A stretch of 21,926 bases of DNA. Source: Actinomycetes bacterium (GTDB lineage: Bacteria; Actinomycetota; Acidimicrobiia; Acidimicrobiales; Microtrichaceae). Location: contig JAEYSR010000135.1 in assembly GCA_023434535.1 (NCBI GenBank), positions 1 to 21,926 of the forward strand. Direction: 5' to 3'. Shown one piece after another: positions 13,666-20,891 of the stretch. The notes beneath the pieces were generated by a model. The model was not told the origin of the DNA. It searched no databases and saw only the letters and a list, made by a program, of their open reading frames with translations. Within the stretch, counting starts at the first letter, position 1. Every line of letters starts with the position of its first letter. A program made the position numbers and the translations under genes.

Positions 13666-14553
13666 TCAACCGTCGGACATCACCACGTCGGTCGGCTCGA
13701 AGTCGACCTGCACGATGCGCCCCTGCGCGTCGGTCCGGAAGGTCCACTTCCCCAGGACGACGCTGCCCTTGAAGCCCGCGTACGGACCGTCCTGGATCGT
13801 GAGCAGCAGGATGACGTTCGGGTAGGCGAGCTCCACCTCCGCGGTCAGGCTCGACGTGCGGCCGAGCTCGTCCGGGATGCCCGGGCCGACCGTGCTCCAG
13901 TCGATGACGCCGGTCGCCGTGCCCTCGCCGCTGAAGGCGTTCATCGAGGGCATGTCGGTCGTCAACCGGATCGCCCCGGTGGCCCGGCCCTCGGGCGACA
14001 CGCAGTCGAAGGTGGCGTCGGGCAGCAGCTCCATCCGTTGCGGGGTCGGGTCGCCGTCCGTGATCCGGACCCCGGGTTCGACCGTCGAGCTGCCGCTGAA
14101 CCGGCAGCGCACCTCGTCGTAGAGGGCGGCGTCCTCGGGGTCCAACGGCGGCAGCGTCGTCGTGGCCCCGAACGGCGCCATCGGCTGCCCGTCGCCCGGT
14201 TCCCCGAACGCCTGACCGAGGAGCGGGCCGATGACGAGCGACCCGATCCAGAGAGCGAGCCCGACGGCGAGCACCACGACCACGGCGATCCAGATCCGGC
14301 GCTCGCGCCGGCCCCTGTGGGGCGAGAGGGTCATCCGCACCGGCGGGACCCATGTCGGCACGGGGTGCGACGGACCCGAGTACGGCGGATCGTGGAACGA
14401 CGGAGCGGACTCGACGACCGGCTCGCCGTCGACCCGTGGAGGGAGGCCGCGCGATCCCGGCGGTACGGCGGTGAACGGCGGCGGCCGGTCAGGACCGTCG
14501 GGCGTTCCCTCGCCGGGCGCGTCCTGACCCGGTGGCACCCATCCCTCTCCCAT
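13666..14553 (-). CDS. Single-TM protein with Pro-rich N-terminus, unknown function
   Basis: 295 aa. Residues of about 1-78 are Pro/Gly/Ser/Asp-rich and probably disordered in the cytosol, ending with a basic stretch (HRGRRERR). One membrane helix follows (IWIAVVVVLAVGLALWIGSLVIGPLL, about 87-112), so the rest is outside. The outer domain (about 140-295) looks beta-rich (PQRMELLPDATFDCVSPEG, ATGAIRLTTDM, LTAEVELAYPNVILLLTIQDG, GSVVLGKWTFRTDAQGRIVQVDFEP), with two Cys, in VRCRF and FDCVS, that could form a disulfide. No known family recognised. ATG at 14553 is supported by TACCGT 7 nt upstream. Divergent from the oxygenase gene, 123 bp apart. Confidence 0.78.
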   Translation of the reverse strand: MGEGWVPPGQDAPGEGTPDGPDRPPPFTAVPPGSRGLPPRVDGEPVVESAPSFHDPPYSGPSHPVPTWVPPVRMTLSPHRGRRERRIWIAVVVVLAVGLALWIGSLVIGPLLGQAFGEPGDGQPMAPFGATTTLPPLDPEDAALYDEVRCRFSGSSTVEPGVRITDGDPTPQRMELLPDATFDCVSPEGRATGAIRLTTDMPSMNAFSGEGTATGVIDWSTVGPGIPDELGRTSSLTAEVELAYPNVILLLTIQDGPYAGFKGSVVLGKWTFRTDAQGRIVQVDFEPTDVVMSDG

Positions 14554-14560
14554 GGGGCCA

Positions 14561-14566
14561 ACGGTA
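14561..14566 (-). promoter_or_regulatory. Candidate -10 of the single-TM protein gene (leaderless)
   Basis: TACCGT fits TANNNT and ends 7 nt before the ATG at 14553. On the opposite strand TAGGCT (14599-14604) is a possible -10 for the divergent oxygenase gene. Confidence 0.45.
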
Positions 14567-14676
14567 CCGGGGCCGACCCGGAGTGGTCGGGGCGGGTCTA
14601 GGCTTCAGGCGTCCATCGGGTAACTACCGGCCAGCGTCGGACACGGCGGCCCACCACCCTCACCGGAGGTGCCCCC

Positions 14677-15645
14677 ATGTCCGCAGTTCTGTCCGAACCC
14701 GTGGTTCCCGTCGTCCCGGTCATCGACCTCGGCACGACGACGGGAACCGAGCTCGTCGACGCCCTCGTCGCCAACTCGTGCGTCTTCCTCGTCGGCCACG
14801 ACGCCGAGGAGAGGATCTCCCGGGTCCTCGAGACCTCGAGGGAGTTCTTCGACCTGCCCAGGGCCGAGAAGGACCTGGTCCGCTGGCGTGGTGAGCTGCC
14901 GTGGCAGGGCTACCAGCCGACCTTCGAGGGCGGGCCGCAGGCCATGCTGCTCGAGCGCTTCGAGATCAACCTGCACCCCGGTGGCCAGCTCGACGCCTCG
15001 GGTGCGTCCGTGGACCTCGACGAGTGGGGGGACACCTTCGACCAGTGGCCCGAGCGGCCGGCGGGGTTCCGGTCCGCGTGGCTCGACCTCTACGCCCATC
15101 ACCACGGCGTCGCCACGCGGCTGACGCACCTCATCGCCGACGCCCTCGAACTGCCGGCGGAGGACATCCCGGCGTGGACCACCGACCAGCACGCCAACAT
15201 GGTCTGCAACCACTACCTGCCGCAGGACGACGAGCCCGAGCCGGGTCGCGTGCGCCAGCGTCCGCACACCGACATCGGGGGCTTCACGCTGCTGTGGGCC
15301 GACGACAGCCCCGGCGGGCTGGAGGCCCGGATCGGCCCGGGAGGGACGTGGGTGCCGGTTCGGTTCCCGCCCGGTGCGATCCTGCTGCAGGTCGGCGACC
15401 TGCTGCACCGCTGGACCCGGGGGCGCATCCCGGCCAACGACCACCGCGTCGTGAACCCGGACCACGTGCCGGGCCGGCCGTCGGGCGACCGCTTCTCGAT
15501 CGTCTACTTCCAGTACCCGGATCGCGGCACCTGGGTCGCTCCCGATGCCGACGAGGACGCCATGCACACCGAGGGCCACCTGATCGACCGGATGGCGGAG
15601 TCGGACCTGCAGGACGCCGGGGTGCTCAGCGCCCGCCTCGACTGA
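14677..15645 (+). CDS. 2-oxoglutarate/Fe(II)-dependent oxygenase, isopenicillin N synthase-like
   Basis: 322 aa, soluble non-heme iron oxygenase. The N-terminal DIOX_N-like part (VPVIDLG, then REFFDLPRAEKD at about 55-66) is followed by the jelly-roll core. Iron ligands are His197 and Asp199 (RPHTDIGGFTLLW) and His256 (NDHRVVN). Arg272 and Ser274 (RFSIVYF) are the RxS pair that binds 2-oxoglutarate in the family. Related proteins hydroxylate, desaturate or cyclise small molecules; the substrate here is unknown. ATG at 14677 follows GGAGGTG at about 6 nt. Its last 20 bp overlap tail-to-tail with the glycosyltransferase gene. No biosynthetic gene cluster is visible around it, so a catabolic role is as likely as a biosynthetic one. 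Confidence 0.93.
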   Translation: MSAVLSEPVVPVVPVIDLGTTTGTELVDALVANSCVFLVGHDAEERISRVLETSREFFDLPRAEKDLVRWRGELPWQGYQPTFEGGPQAMLLERFEINLHPGGQLDASGASVDLDEWGDTFDQWPERPAGFRSAWLDLYAHHHGVATRLTHLIADALELPAEDIPAWTTDQHANMVCNHYLPQDDEPEPGRVRQRPHTDIGGFTLLWADDSPGGLEARIGPGGTWVPVRFPPGAILLQVGDLLHRWTRGRIPANDHRVVNPDHVPGRPSGDRFSIVYFQYPDRGTWVAPDADEDAMHTEGHLIDRMAESDLQDAGVLSARLD

Positions 15646-17020
15646 GCGCCTCGTCCCCGGTCGTCGCCCCACCGACGTGCGGTGCGGCGACCGGCTCACG
15701 GGCGGTCTTGGCCCACGAGTCGCGCCGGAGAGCGAGCCGGAGGGTGGCGCGCACCAGGACGGGGAACAGCAGCCACGAGTACAGCGCGTACGGCTGGGCG
15801 ATCAGGAGGCCGACCAGCCACGCCCACGGCGTGCGCCTGGCCAAGCGGGCGACGGTGCCGAGGACCGCCCCGGTGAAGCCGAGCGAGTAGGTGAGGAGCA
15901 GCAACCACCACGGCATCGCGCTCGTCCAGAACGGGACGTCGTCGAACGCGAACAGCCACGCCCCGGTCACCAGCGACAGGCCGACGATCGCCTGCCAGAC
16001 GGGGTTGAGCAGGTAGGCGACGAGGTCGGCCCGGGCTCCCAGCGGCACCGGCGCCCGGGCGACGCGGGGGAGCTGGCGCATGGCCTGGAGGTTGCCCTGG
16101 GACCACCTGGTGCGCTGCCGGTACAGCTTGCGGAGCCCGGGGAGACCCTGCTGGTGGACGCTGGTGCGGACCTCCTGGCGACCGAGCCAGCCCGCTTCGA
16201 TCAGACGCAACCCGATGTCCTGGTCCTCGGTGAGCTTGTCGCGCCACGGTCCGCGGGCGTCGGTGGCGACGGAGTCGAGCGCGGACAGCCGGTTGAACTG
16301 GCCGTTGCCGCCCATGCCCGCCGTGCCCCATCGCGTGCGACCCAGCTGGTACAGCTCGCCGTAGATGCCGAACTCGACGTCCTGGCACCAGGTCAGCACG
16401 TGGTGCCGGTTGTAGATCCGCACCAGGGACTGCACCCCGCCGACGCGTGGGTCGGCGAAGTGCGCCGCGACGTGCCGGGGCGAGTCCGCATCCAACCGAC
16501 CGTCGGCGTCGACGATCGTCACGATCACCCGATCGGGATCCCATCCGGCGTAGGGCCCGGTCCGCAGCACGACGTCGTGGATGTGGTGCCATGCCGCGTT
16601 CAGCGCGGCGGCCTTGCCCCTTCGGGCGTCCGGCGGGTCGCGCCGCAGCACCGACAGGCTGCCGCCGACGGTGGAGCGGCCCAGCTCGGCGAGCAGCTCC
16701 GGTGTGCGATCGGTCGACCCGTCGTCGACGACGAGCACGACCCGGTTGGGGGCGTCGAGCTCCATCAGCCGACCCACGGAGTCCACGATCGTGACCTCCT
16801 CGTCGAGAGCCGGGACGATCGCCACCCAGAGCAGGTCGTCGGGGCAGGCGTCGTACGGGTCCGGCTGTTCGTGGAGGGCGATGCGGGACCGCACGAACAG
16901 GATCACCACCCACGCGTTGCAACCGACGATGACCACGAGCGCGGTCAGCAGGACCGCCTGCGCCCACGGCGGCGTTCCGTCGTACAGGCCGAGCAGCGCC
17001 GGGAACGGGCCGGGTCGCAT
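15626..17020 (-). CDS. Membrane glycosyltransferase family 2 (polysaccharide synthase-like)
   Basis: 464 aa, processive-type GT2 embedded in the cytoplasmic membrane. One helix precedes the catalytic domain (about 20-43). The GT-A motifs are complete: DDGSTD (99-104), DADGR with metal-binding Asp171/Asp173, TEDQD (264-268, catalytic Asp266) and QRTRW (302-306), as in cellulose, hyaluronan and poly-GlcNAc synthases. About three to four further helices lie at roughly 330-435. It would polymerise or transfer a sugar from a nucleotide-sugar and may export the chain. It follows the epimerase gene by 13 bp, with GGAGACCGG as ribosome site, so the two form an operon; UDP-ManNAc or UDP-GlcNAc is therefore a plausible donor. 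Its 3' end overlaps the oxygenase gene by 20 bp. Confidence 0.93.
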   Translation of the reverse strand: MRPGPFPALLGLYDGTPPWAQAVLLTALVVIVGCNAWVVILFVRSRIALHEQPDPYDACPDDLLWVAIVPALDEEVTIVDSVGRLMELDAPNRVVLVVDDGSTDRTPELLAELGRSTVGGSLSVLRRDPPDARRGKAAALNAAWHHIHDVVLRTGPYAGWDPDRVIVTIVDADGRLDADSPRHVAAHFADPRVGGVQSLVRIYNRHHVLTWCQDVEFGIYGELYQLGRTRWGTAGMGGNGQFNRLSALDSVATDARGPWRDKLTEDQDIGLRLIEAGWLGRQEVRTSVHQQGLPGLRKLYRQRTRWSQGNLQAMRQLPRVARAPVPLGARADLVAYLLNPVWQAIVGLSLVTGAWLFAFDDVPFWTSAMPWWLLLLTYSLGFTGAVLGTVARLARRTPWAWLVGLLIAQPYALYSWLLFPVLVRATLRLALRRDSWAKTAREPVAAPHVGGATTGDEALSRGGR

Positions 17021-17033
17021 CCGTCCGGTCTCC

Positions 17034-18491
17034 CTACACGCCGACCCAGTGGCCGTTCACGTCGCTGCGATCCGGGACCACGACCGGGGTGGCCGCACCG
17101 CTCTCGGCCGCGTGGCGCAGCGAGTGGTAGCCCGCGGCCCTCATGACGGCACGACGATCGAACCCGGGCCCGAAGTGCTCGGGGACGGCGCGATCGTCGC
17201 CGGCCAGGTAGCACAGCGCCTCGGCGATGCGGGGAGCGGTGCGTCCATCGCCGTACGGGTTGACGGCCGCCAGCATCTCCCGGCGCTGCGGGGTGTCGTC
17301 GAGGAGCTTCTCGCTCCAGGTGACGATCCGGTCGGGATCGGTGCCGACCAGTCGCAGCGTGCCGGCCTCGACGCCCTCGGACCGCTCCGTCTCCTCCCGT
17401 GCCACCAGCACCGGCGTGCCCACGACCGGGGCCTCCTCCTGGATCCCGCCGGAGTCGGTCACGACCAGGTCGGCGCGGGCCAGCAGGTGGGCGAACTCGA
17501 TGTAGGGCATCGGCTCGGTCAGCACGACGTTCGGTCGGTCGCCGAGGTGCGGCACGATCTGGTGGCGGACGATCGGGTTCGGGTGCATCGGCACGACGAA
17601 CCGCGTCTCGGGCCGGCGCTCCGCCAGCGTGGCGATCGCCGACGCGATGCGACCGATGCCGCCGTCCCAGTGCTCCCTGCGATGCGCCGTGACCACCATG
17701 AGCGGATCGGACCCGGCGGCGACGGCGGCCACTGCCGGGTCCGTCGGCTGCTGGCGCTGCTCCGCCGCCCACCGCATGGCGTCGATGCCGGTGTTGCCGC
17801 AGACGTACACGCGGTCGTAGGGGACGCCCTCCCGCACCAGGTGCTCGCCGTTCAGCGGCGTCGGGGCCAGGTGGAAGCACGCGATCCGGCCGATGACCTG
17901 TCGGTTCATCTCCTCGGGGAACGGCGTGAGCGAGTCGTAGGTCCGCAGGCCGGCCTCGACGTGGATCACCGGCAGGCGCAGGTCGAACGACGCCAGCGCC
18001 GCTGCCATCGCCGAGCTCGTGTCGCCGTGGACGAGGACGGCGCCGGGGTAGCCGTCGTCGACCACCCGACGCAGGTCGGCGACGTCGTCGGTCGGGTCGC
18101 CGTACCGCTCTCGGCAGAAGGCGTCGAAGCGCGACACGACGGAGGTGACGAGGTCGTTGAGCGTCGTCCCCGGGCCGCCGCAGCCGAGGTCGACGTCCGG
18201 GGTGATGCCGGCCCTCGCCAGGATCGGGTCGACCAGGTCGCGGTGCTGCCCGGTCGACACGACGACCGGGTGCAGCGAGGGGTGGTCCCGCAGCGCGAGG
18301 ACCAGCGGCAGCATCTTGATCGCCTCGGGTCGCGTCCCGATCACGAGGAGGATCTCGATCGGTCGACGTTCGCTCCGGCGCCGATCGCTCGTCACGCCGT
18401 CGGGCAGCATGTCGGGCGGCAGTGTGGCGCGGCCCCGGACCGGCTCGGGCGGACCGCCGTGACGCGGGTCGGGATCGTGTGACGTCGTCAT
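17034..18491 (-). CDS. wecB: UDP-N-acetylglucosamine 2-epimerase (non-hydrolysing)
   Basis: 485 aa, soluble GT-B-fold enzyme interconverting UDP-GlcNAc and UDP-ManNAc for cell-wall or capsule polysaccharide. Active-site residues known from E. coli WecB are all in place: Arg54 and Lys59 (GTRPEAIKM), Asp157 (HGDTS), Glu179 (HVEAGLRT), Glu193 (FPEEMNR) and His270 (TAHRREHW). UDP-binding motifs DSGGIQEEA (346-354) and a variant ERSEGVEAGT (369-378) follow. An unusual 44-residue Pro/Arg-rich extension precedes the fold, and the C-terminus runs about 60 residues past the usual NPYGDG end. ATG at 18491 is supported by TAGCGT 6 nt upstream; Met28 is an alternative. First gene of an operon with the GT2 synthase. 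Confidence 0.94.
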   Translation of the reverse strand: MTTSHDPDPRHGGPPEPVRGRATLPPDMLPDGVTSDRRRSERRPIEILLVIGTRPEAIKMLPLVLALRDHPSLHPVVVSTGQHRDLVDPILARAGITPDVDLGCGGPGTTLNDLVTSVVSRFDAFCRERYGDPTDDVADLRRVVDDGYPGAVLVHGDTSSAMAAALASFDLRLPVIHVEAGLRTYDSLTPFPEEMNRQVIGRIACFHLAPTPLNGEHLVREGVPYDRVYVCGNTGIDAMRWAAEQRQQPTDPAVAAVAAGSDPLMVVTAHRREHWDGGIGRIASAIATLAERRPETRFVVPMHPNPIVRHQIVPHLGDRPNVVLTEPMPYIEFAHLLARADLVVTDSGGIQEEAPVVGTPVLVAREETERSEGVEAGTLRLVGTDPDRIVTWSEKLLDDTPQRREMLAAVNPYGDGRTAPRIAEALCYLAGDDRAVPEHFGPGFDRRAVMRAAGYHSLRHAAESGAATPVVVPDRSDVNGHWVGV

Positions 18492-18497
18492 CCCCCG

Positions 18498-18503
18498 ACG
18501 CTA
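18498..18503 (-). promoter_or_regulatory. Candidate -10 of the wecB operon (leaderless)
   Basis: TAGCGT fits TANNNT and ends 6 nt before the ATG at 18491. The divergent repeats at 18528-18596 lie just upstream, where an activator could bind. Confidence 0.45.
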
Positions 18504-18527
18504 TCGACGGCCGCTGCAGTTGCCTCA

Positions 18528-18596
18528 CGGCGGAGGGAAGGACCCGCTCCCGGCGGAGAGAGCGCCTGTCCCCGGTGGAGTGAGGCAGCCTCGACC
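18528..18596. repeat. Three imperfect 22-23 bp direct repeats, CGGYGGAGNGAR core
   Basis: CGGCGGAGGGAA (18528), CGGCGGAGAGAG (18551) and CGGTGGAGTGAG (18573) start 23 and 22 bp apart; a further CGGCGGAGAACA lies at 18657. An 8-bp inverted repeat, TGCCTCAC (18521-18528) and GTGAGGCA (18580-18587), brackets the array. Two-turn spacing suits a regulator on the shared promoter region; a structured RNA is possible too. Confidence 0.5.
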
Positions 18597-18637
18597 GATT
18601 CGTTCACGACTGGGCGAGCGGTGCCGATAGTGGTCCA

Positions 18638-18653
18638 CGGGGCGTGCGCCCCG
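18638..18653. promoter_or_regulatory. Palindrome upstream of the GT2-like gene
   Basis: CGGGGCG-TG-CGCCCCG has 7-bp arms around a 2-bp centre, 34 bp before the ATG at 18687. With so small a loop it is more likely an operator than a hairpin, though GC-rich palindromes arise easily in this DNA. Confidence 0.3.
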
Positions 18654-18686
18654 CGACGGCGGAGAACACGAGCACAGCTGGGGAGC

Positions 18687-19421
18687 ATGCAGGAGCGCGA
18701 GGTAGACCTCGACCTACGGATCGGGACGAAGGACGGTGGACGCGACGGGCTCCATCGCATCGTCGATGCGACGGTGCTGGAGTCCTCCGACTCCGTCGCC
18801 CGACATCGTCACGGGCTGTCGACCGGCCTGTCGGTGGTCGTCGTCGCCGACGACGACGTCGCGGCCGCTCAGGTCTCGGCCGTGGTCGACTGGGCGCCGC
18901 CGGAGTTCCGGGTGGAGTTCGTCCTCGGCGATCCGTCACCCGCTCTCACCGACCGGCTCGACGCGCTCGCGTGGCCGTGGACCGCGGTGGCGGTCCGCGA
19001 TGGGCGCGCCGGCGCGCTCGACGCCGCCACGGCACAGAGCTCGGGCGAGTTCGTGGTGATGGCCGCCGGCACCGCGGGCGCGGACGCCGACGAGCTGAAG
19101 GGGACCTTCGACCGCCTCGGAGAGGCGCTGGGCCTGATGTGGGTCAACGGCGCCGACGCGCTCGTGATCGGACCGACCGACGGGCCGCCTCCCTTCTCCG
19201 ACGTGACCGCGGTCGGGCCCGGACCGGACCAGCGTCCCGACCGGTTGGCGGTCGCGACGGGGCTCCGACGGGCCGGCGGCCGCCACCTGGTGATCCTGCG
19301 CCGTTGGGTGGCTCGGTTCCTGTTCGACGGCATCGCCGTCGCGATCGACCCCGTGGCGGAGTTCGCCGACCGCGTGCGCCTGCTCGAGCTGCGGCTCCTC
19401 GAGGTGCTCGGTACCCCCTGA
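18687..19421 (+). CDS. GT2-like protein without an obvious DxD, divergent from wecB
   Basis: 244 aa, probably soluble. After about 47 variable residues the order of secondary structure follows the GT-A fold of family 2 glycosyltransferases: LSVVVVADDD (48-57) for the first strand, FRVEFVLGDPSP for the second, then ALDAATAQSSGEFVVMAAGTAG, which aligns by eye with the usual ALNAG...GEYVLFLDADD segment. Where real GT2 enzymes have DxD, this protein has AAGTAG, so metal-dependent transfer looks unlikely. The rest (LGLMWVNGADALVIG, GGRHLVILRRWVARFLFDG) is not recognised. ATG at 18687 is preceded by GGGGAG; a GTG at 18621 would add 22 unconvincing residues. It may be a regulator or partner of the polysaccharide operon on the other strand; that is inference. 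Confidence 0.65.
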   Translation: MQEREVDLDLRIGTKDGGRDGLHRIVDATVLESSDSVARHRHGLSTGLSVVVVADDDVAAAQVSAVVDWAPPEFRVEFVLGDPSPALTDRLDALAWPWTAVAVRDGRAGALDAATAQSSGEFVVMAAGTAGADADELKGTFDRLGEALGLMWVNGADALVIGPTDGPPPFSDVTAVGPGPDQRPDRLAVATGLRRAGGRHLVILRRWVARFLFDGIAVAIDPVAEFADRVRLLELRLLEVLGTP

Positions 19422-19450
19422 CGGCCCCCATCGCGGATTCTGACCGTTCG

Positions 19451-19492
19451 TCACGTCCTCGGGCGACGTGATCCACGTCGGGAATCCCGACG
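19451..19492 (+). terminator. Hairpins after the GT2-like gene
   Basis: TCACGT-9 nt-ACGTGA (19451-19471) and CGTCGGG-AAT-CCCGACG (19476-19492, perfect 7-bp stem, 3-nt loop) lie 30-70 bp past the stop. No T-run. A terminator is the simplest reading. Confidence 0.45.
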
Positions 19493-19512
19493 GCGGGGTG
19501 GCGTGGCGCCCC

Positions 19513-19534
19513 GAACTGGAACGTGTTCCAGTTC
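19513..19534. promoter_or_regulatory. Perfect palindrome of KstR type in the acyl-CoA dehydrogenase promoter
   Basis: Arms GAACTGGAAC (19513-19522) and GTTCCAGTTC (19525-19534) flank GT. The core TGGAACGTGTTCCA fits the known KstR consensus TnnAACnnGTTnnA exactly, the site of the TetR-family repressor of steroid catabolism in actinobacteria. It covers the -35 region, 7 bp ahead of the -10 TACCAT, ideal for repression. Another TetR lipid regulator with a similar site is possible. Confidence 0.7.
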
Positions 19535-19541
19535 TGCGATC

Positions 19542-19547
19542 TACCAT
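19542..19547 (+). promoter_or_regulatory. Candidate -10 of the acyl-CoA dehydrogenase gene (leaderless)
   Basis: TACCAT fits TANNNT and ends 8 nt before the GTG at 19556, which it supports as start. Confidence 0.5.
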
Positions 19548-19555
19548 CGGCGCCC

Positions 19556-20791
19556 GTGGACTTCGAGGACTCCCCATCGCTCGCCCAGTTCCGTGCCGAG
19601 GTGCGGAGCTTCCTGGACGACCACGCGGAGCTCCGGCACGGCGACGAGCGGGACTGGTCCCGCAACGGCGCCGCCACCGACGAGGCCGTCGCTGAGGACT
19701 ACCGGCGGCGCTGCCGGGAGTGGCAGAGGACCCTGGCCGACAACGGCTGGGCCGGCCTGACGTGGCCCACCGCGTTCGGCGGCCGGGGCGCCACACCGGC
19801 CGAGCAGATCGTGTTCAACCAGGAGCTCGCCCGCTACGACGCGACCTCCGGCTTCATCACCGCTGCGCAGGCCCTGGTCGGGCCCACGCTCATGAAGCAC
19901 GGCACGCCCGAGCAGCAGAGCCGCTACATCGAGCCGCTGCTCCGTGGTGACGAGTGGTGGTGCCAGCTGTTCTCGGAGCCGGGGGCGGGGTCGGACCTCT
20001 CGTCGCTGGCCACCCGCGCCGTGCTGGACGAGGCGACCGGCGAGTGGGTCGTCAACGGACAGAAGGTCTGGACGTCGAACGCCCAGTACGCGGACTTCGG
20101 GATCCTGGTGGCGCGCACCGATCCCGACGTCCCCAAGCACGCGGGTCTGACCTACTTCATCGTGGACATGCGCAGCCCCGGCATCGAGATCCGGCCGCTG
20201 GTCCAGGCCCAGGGTGTGGCGCACTTCAACGAGGTGTTCCTGTCCGACGTGCGCATCCCGGCCGCGAACGTCGTCGGCGAGGTCGGCGACGGGTGGGCCG
20301 TCACGCGCACGACGCTCCGGTCGGAGTCGTCGATGATCTCCGGAGCGGGCCAGGCGACCCCCTTCACCGCCGTGCTGGCGCTGGCCCGGGAGCGCGGCAG
20401 GGACCGGGACCCGGTGGTCCGCCAGGGCCTCGCCCGGGTGTACTCCAACGAGCTGATCCAGAAGTGGATGGGATGGCGCACCCAGACCGCCGTCATGACC
20501 GGCCGGTACGAGCTGATGCTGCACGGCTCCCTGCTCAAGAACTTCTTCACCCGGTCGTTCGCCCAGAAGGTCGACCTGGCGATCGACATCGAGGGCGCCG
20601 AGGGGATGCTCTCCGACGACGCCGAGGGCCGGGGCTTCTGGCAGTACCAGTTCCTCAACCAGTTCGCCTCCAAGATCGGCGGCGGCACCGAAGAGGTCCA
20701 TCGCAACAACATCGGGGAGCAGGCGCTCGGTCTGCCCAGGGAGCCGTCGGTCGACCGGGACGTGCCCTGGAACCAGACCCGCCGCTCCTGA
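19556..20791 (+). CDS. Acyl-CoA dehydrogenase (FadE type)
   Basis: 411 aa, FAD-dependent enzyme that introduces the alpha-beta double bond into an acyl-CoA and hands electrons to ETF. The N-terminal helical domain (about 5-135) is followed by the FAD/substrate segment QLFSEPGAGSDLSS (EPGAGSD at 141-147), VNGQKVWTSNAQYAD and ILVARTD. The C-terminal helical domain ends with GGGTEEVHRNNIGE (375-388), the usual FAD-contact region near the C-terminus. I did not assign the catalytic Glu. GTG at 19556 gives a normal family start and has TACCAT at leaderless spacing; an upstream ATG at 19523 falls inside the palindrome. The KstR-type operator suggests induction by steroid or lipid intermediates. An SDR gene follows 100 bp later on the same strand. 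Confidence 0.95.
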   Translation: MDFEDSPSLAQFRAEVRSFLDDHAELRHGDERDWSRNGAATDEAVAEDYRRRCREWQRTLADNGWAGLTWPTAFGGRGATPAEQIVFNQELARYDATSGFITAAQALVGPTLMKHGTPEQQSRYIEPLLRGDEWWCQLFSEPGAGSDLSSLATRAVLDEATGEWVVNGQKVWTSNAQYADFGILVARTDPDVPKHAGLTYFIVDMRSPGIEIRPLVQAQGVAHFNEVFLSDVRIPAANVVGEVGDGWAVTRTTLRSESSMISGAGQATPFTAVLALARERGRDRDPVVRQGLARVYSNELIQKWMGWRTQTAVMTGRYELMLHGSLLKNFFTRSFAQKVDLAIDIEGAEGMLSDDAEGRGFWQYQFLNQFASKIGGGTEEVHRNNIGEQALGLPREPSVDRDVPWNQTRRS

Positions 20792-20891
20792 CCATTCCGC
20801 TCAACCCGCCCGTCGACCTCCCGACATCGACCGAACCTGCGTCGGTGCTGCGGAGCGGGACGGACCGCCACAACAGGGGGACCAACAACAG

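Noticed and set aside
18492..18686. Known riboswitch (such as the ydaO/c-di-AMP class) upstream of the GT2-like gene
   Set aside because: I could not match the conserved core of any riboswitch class; the repeats explain the structure just as well.
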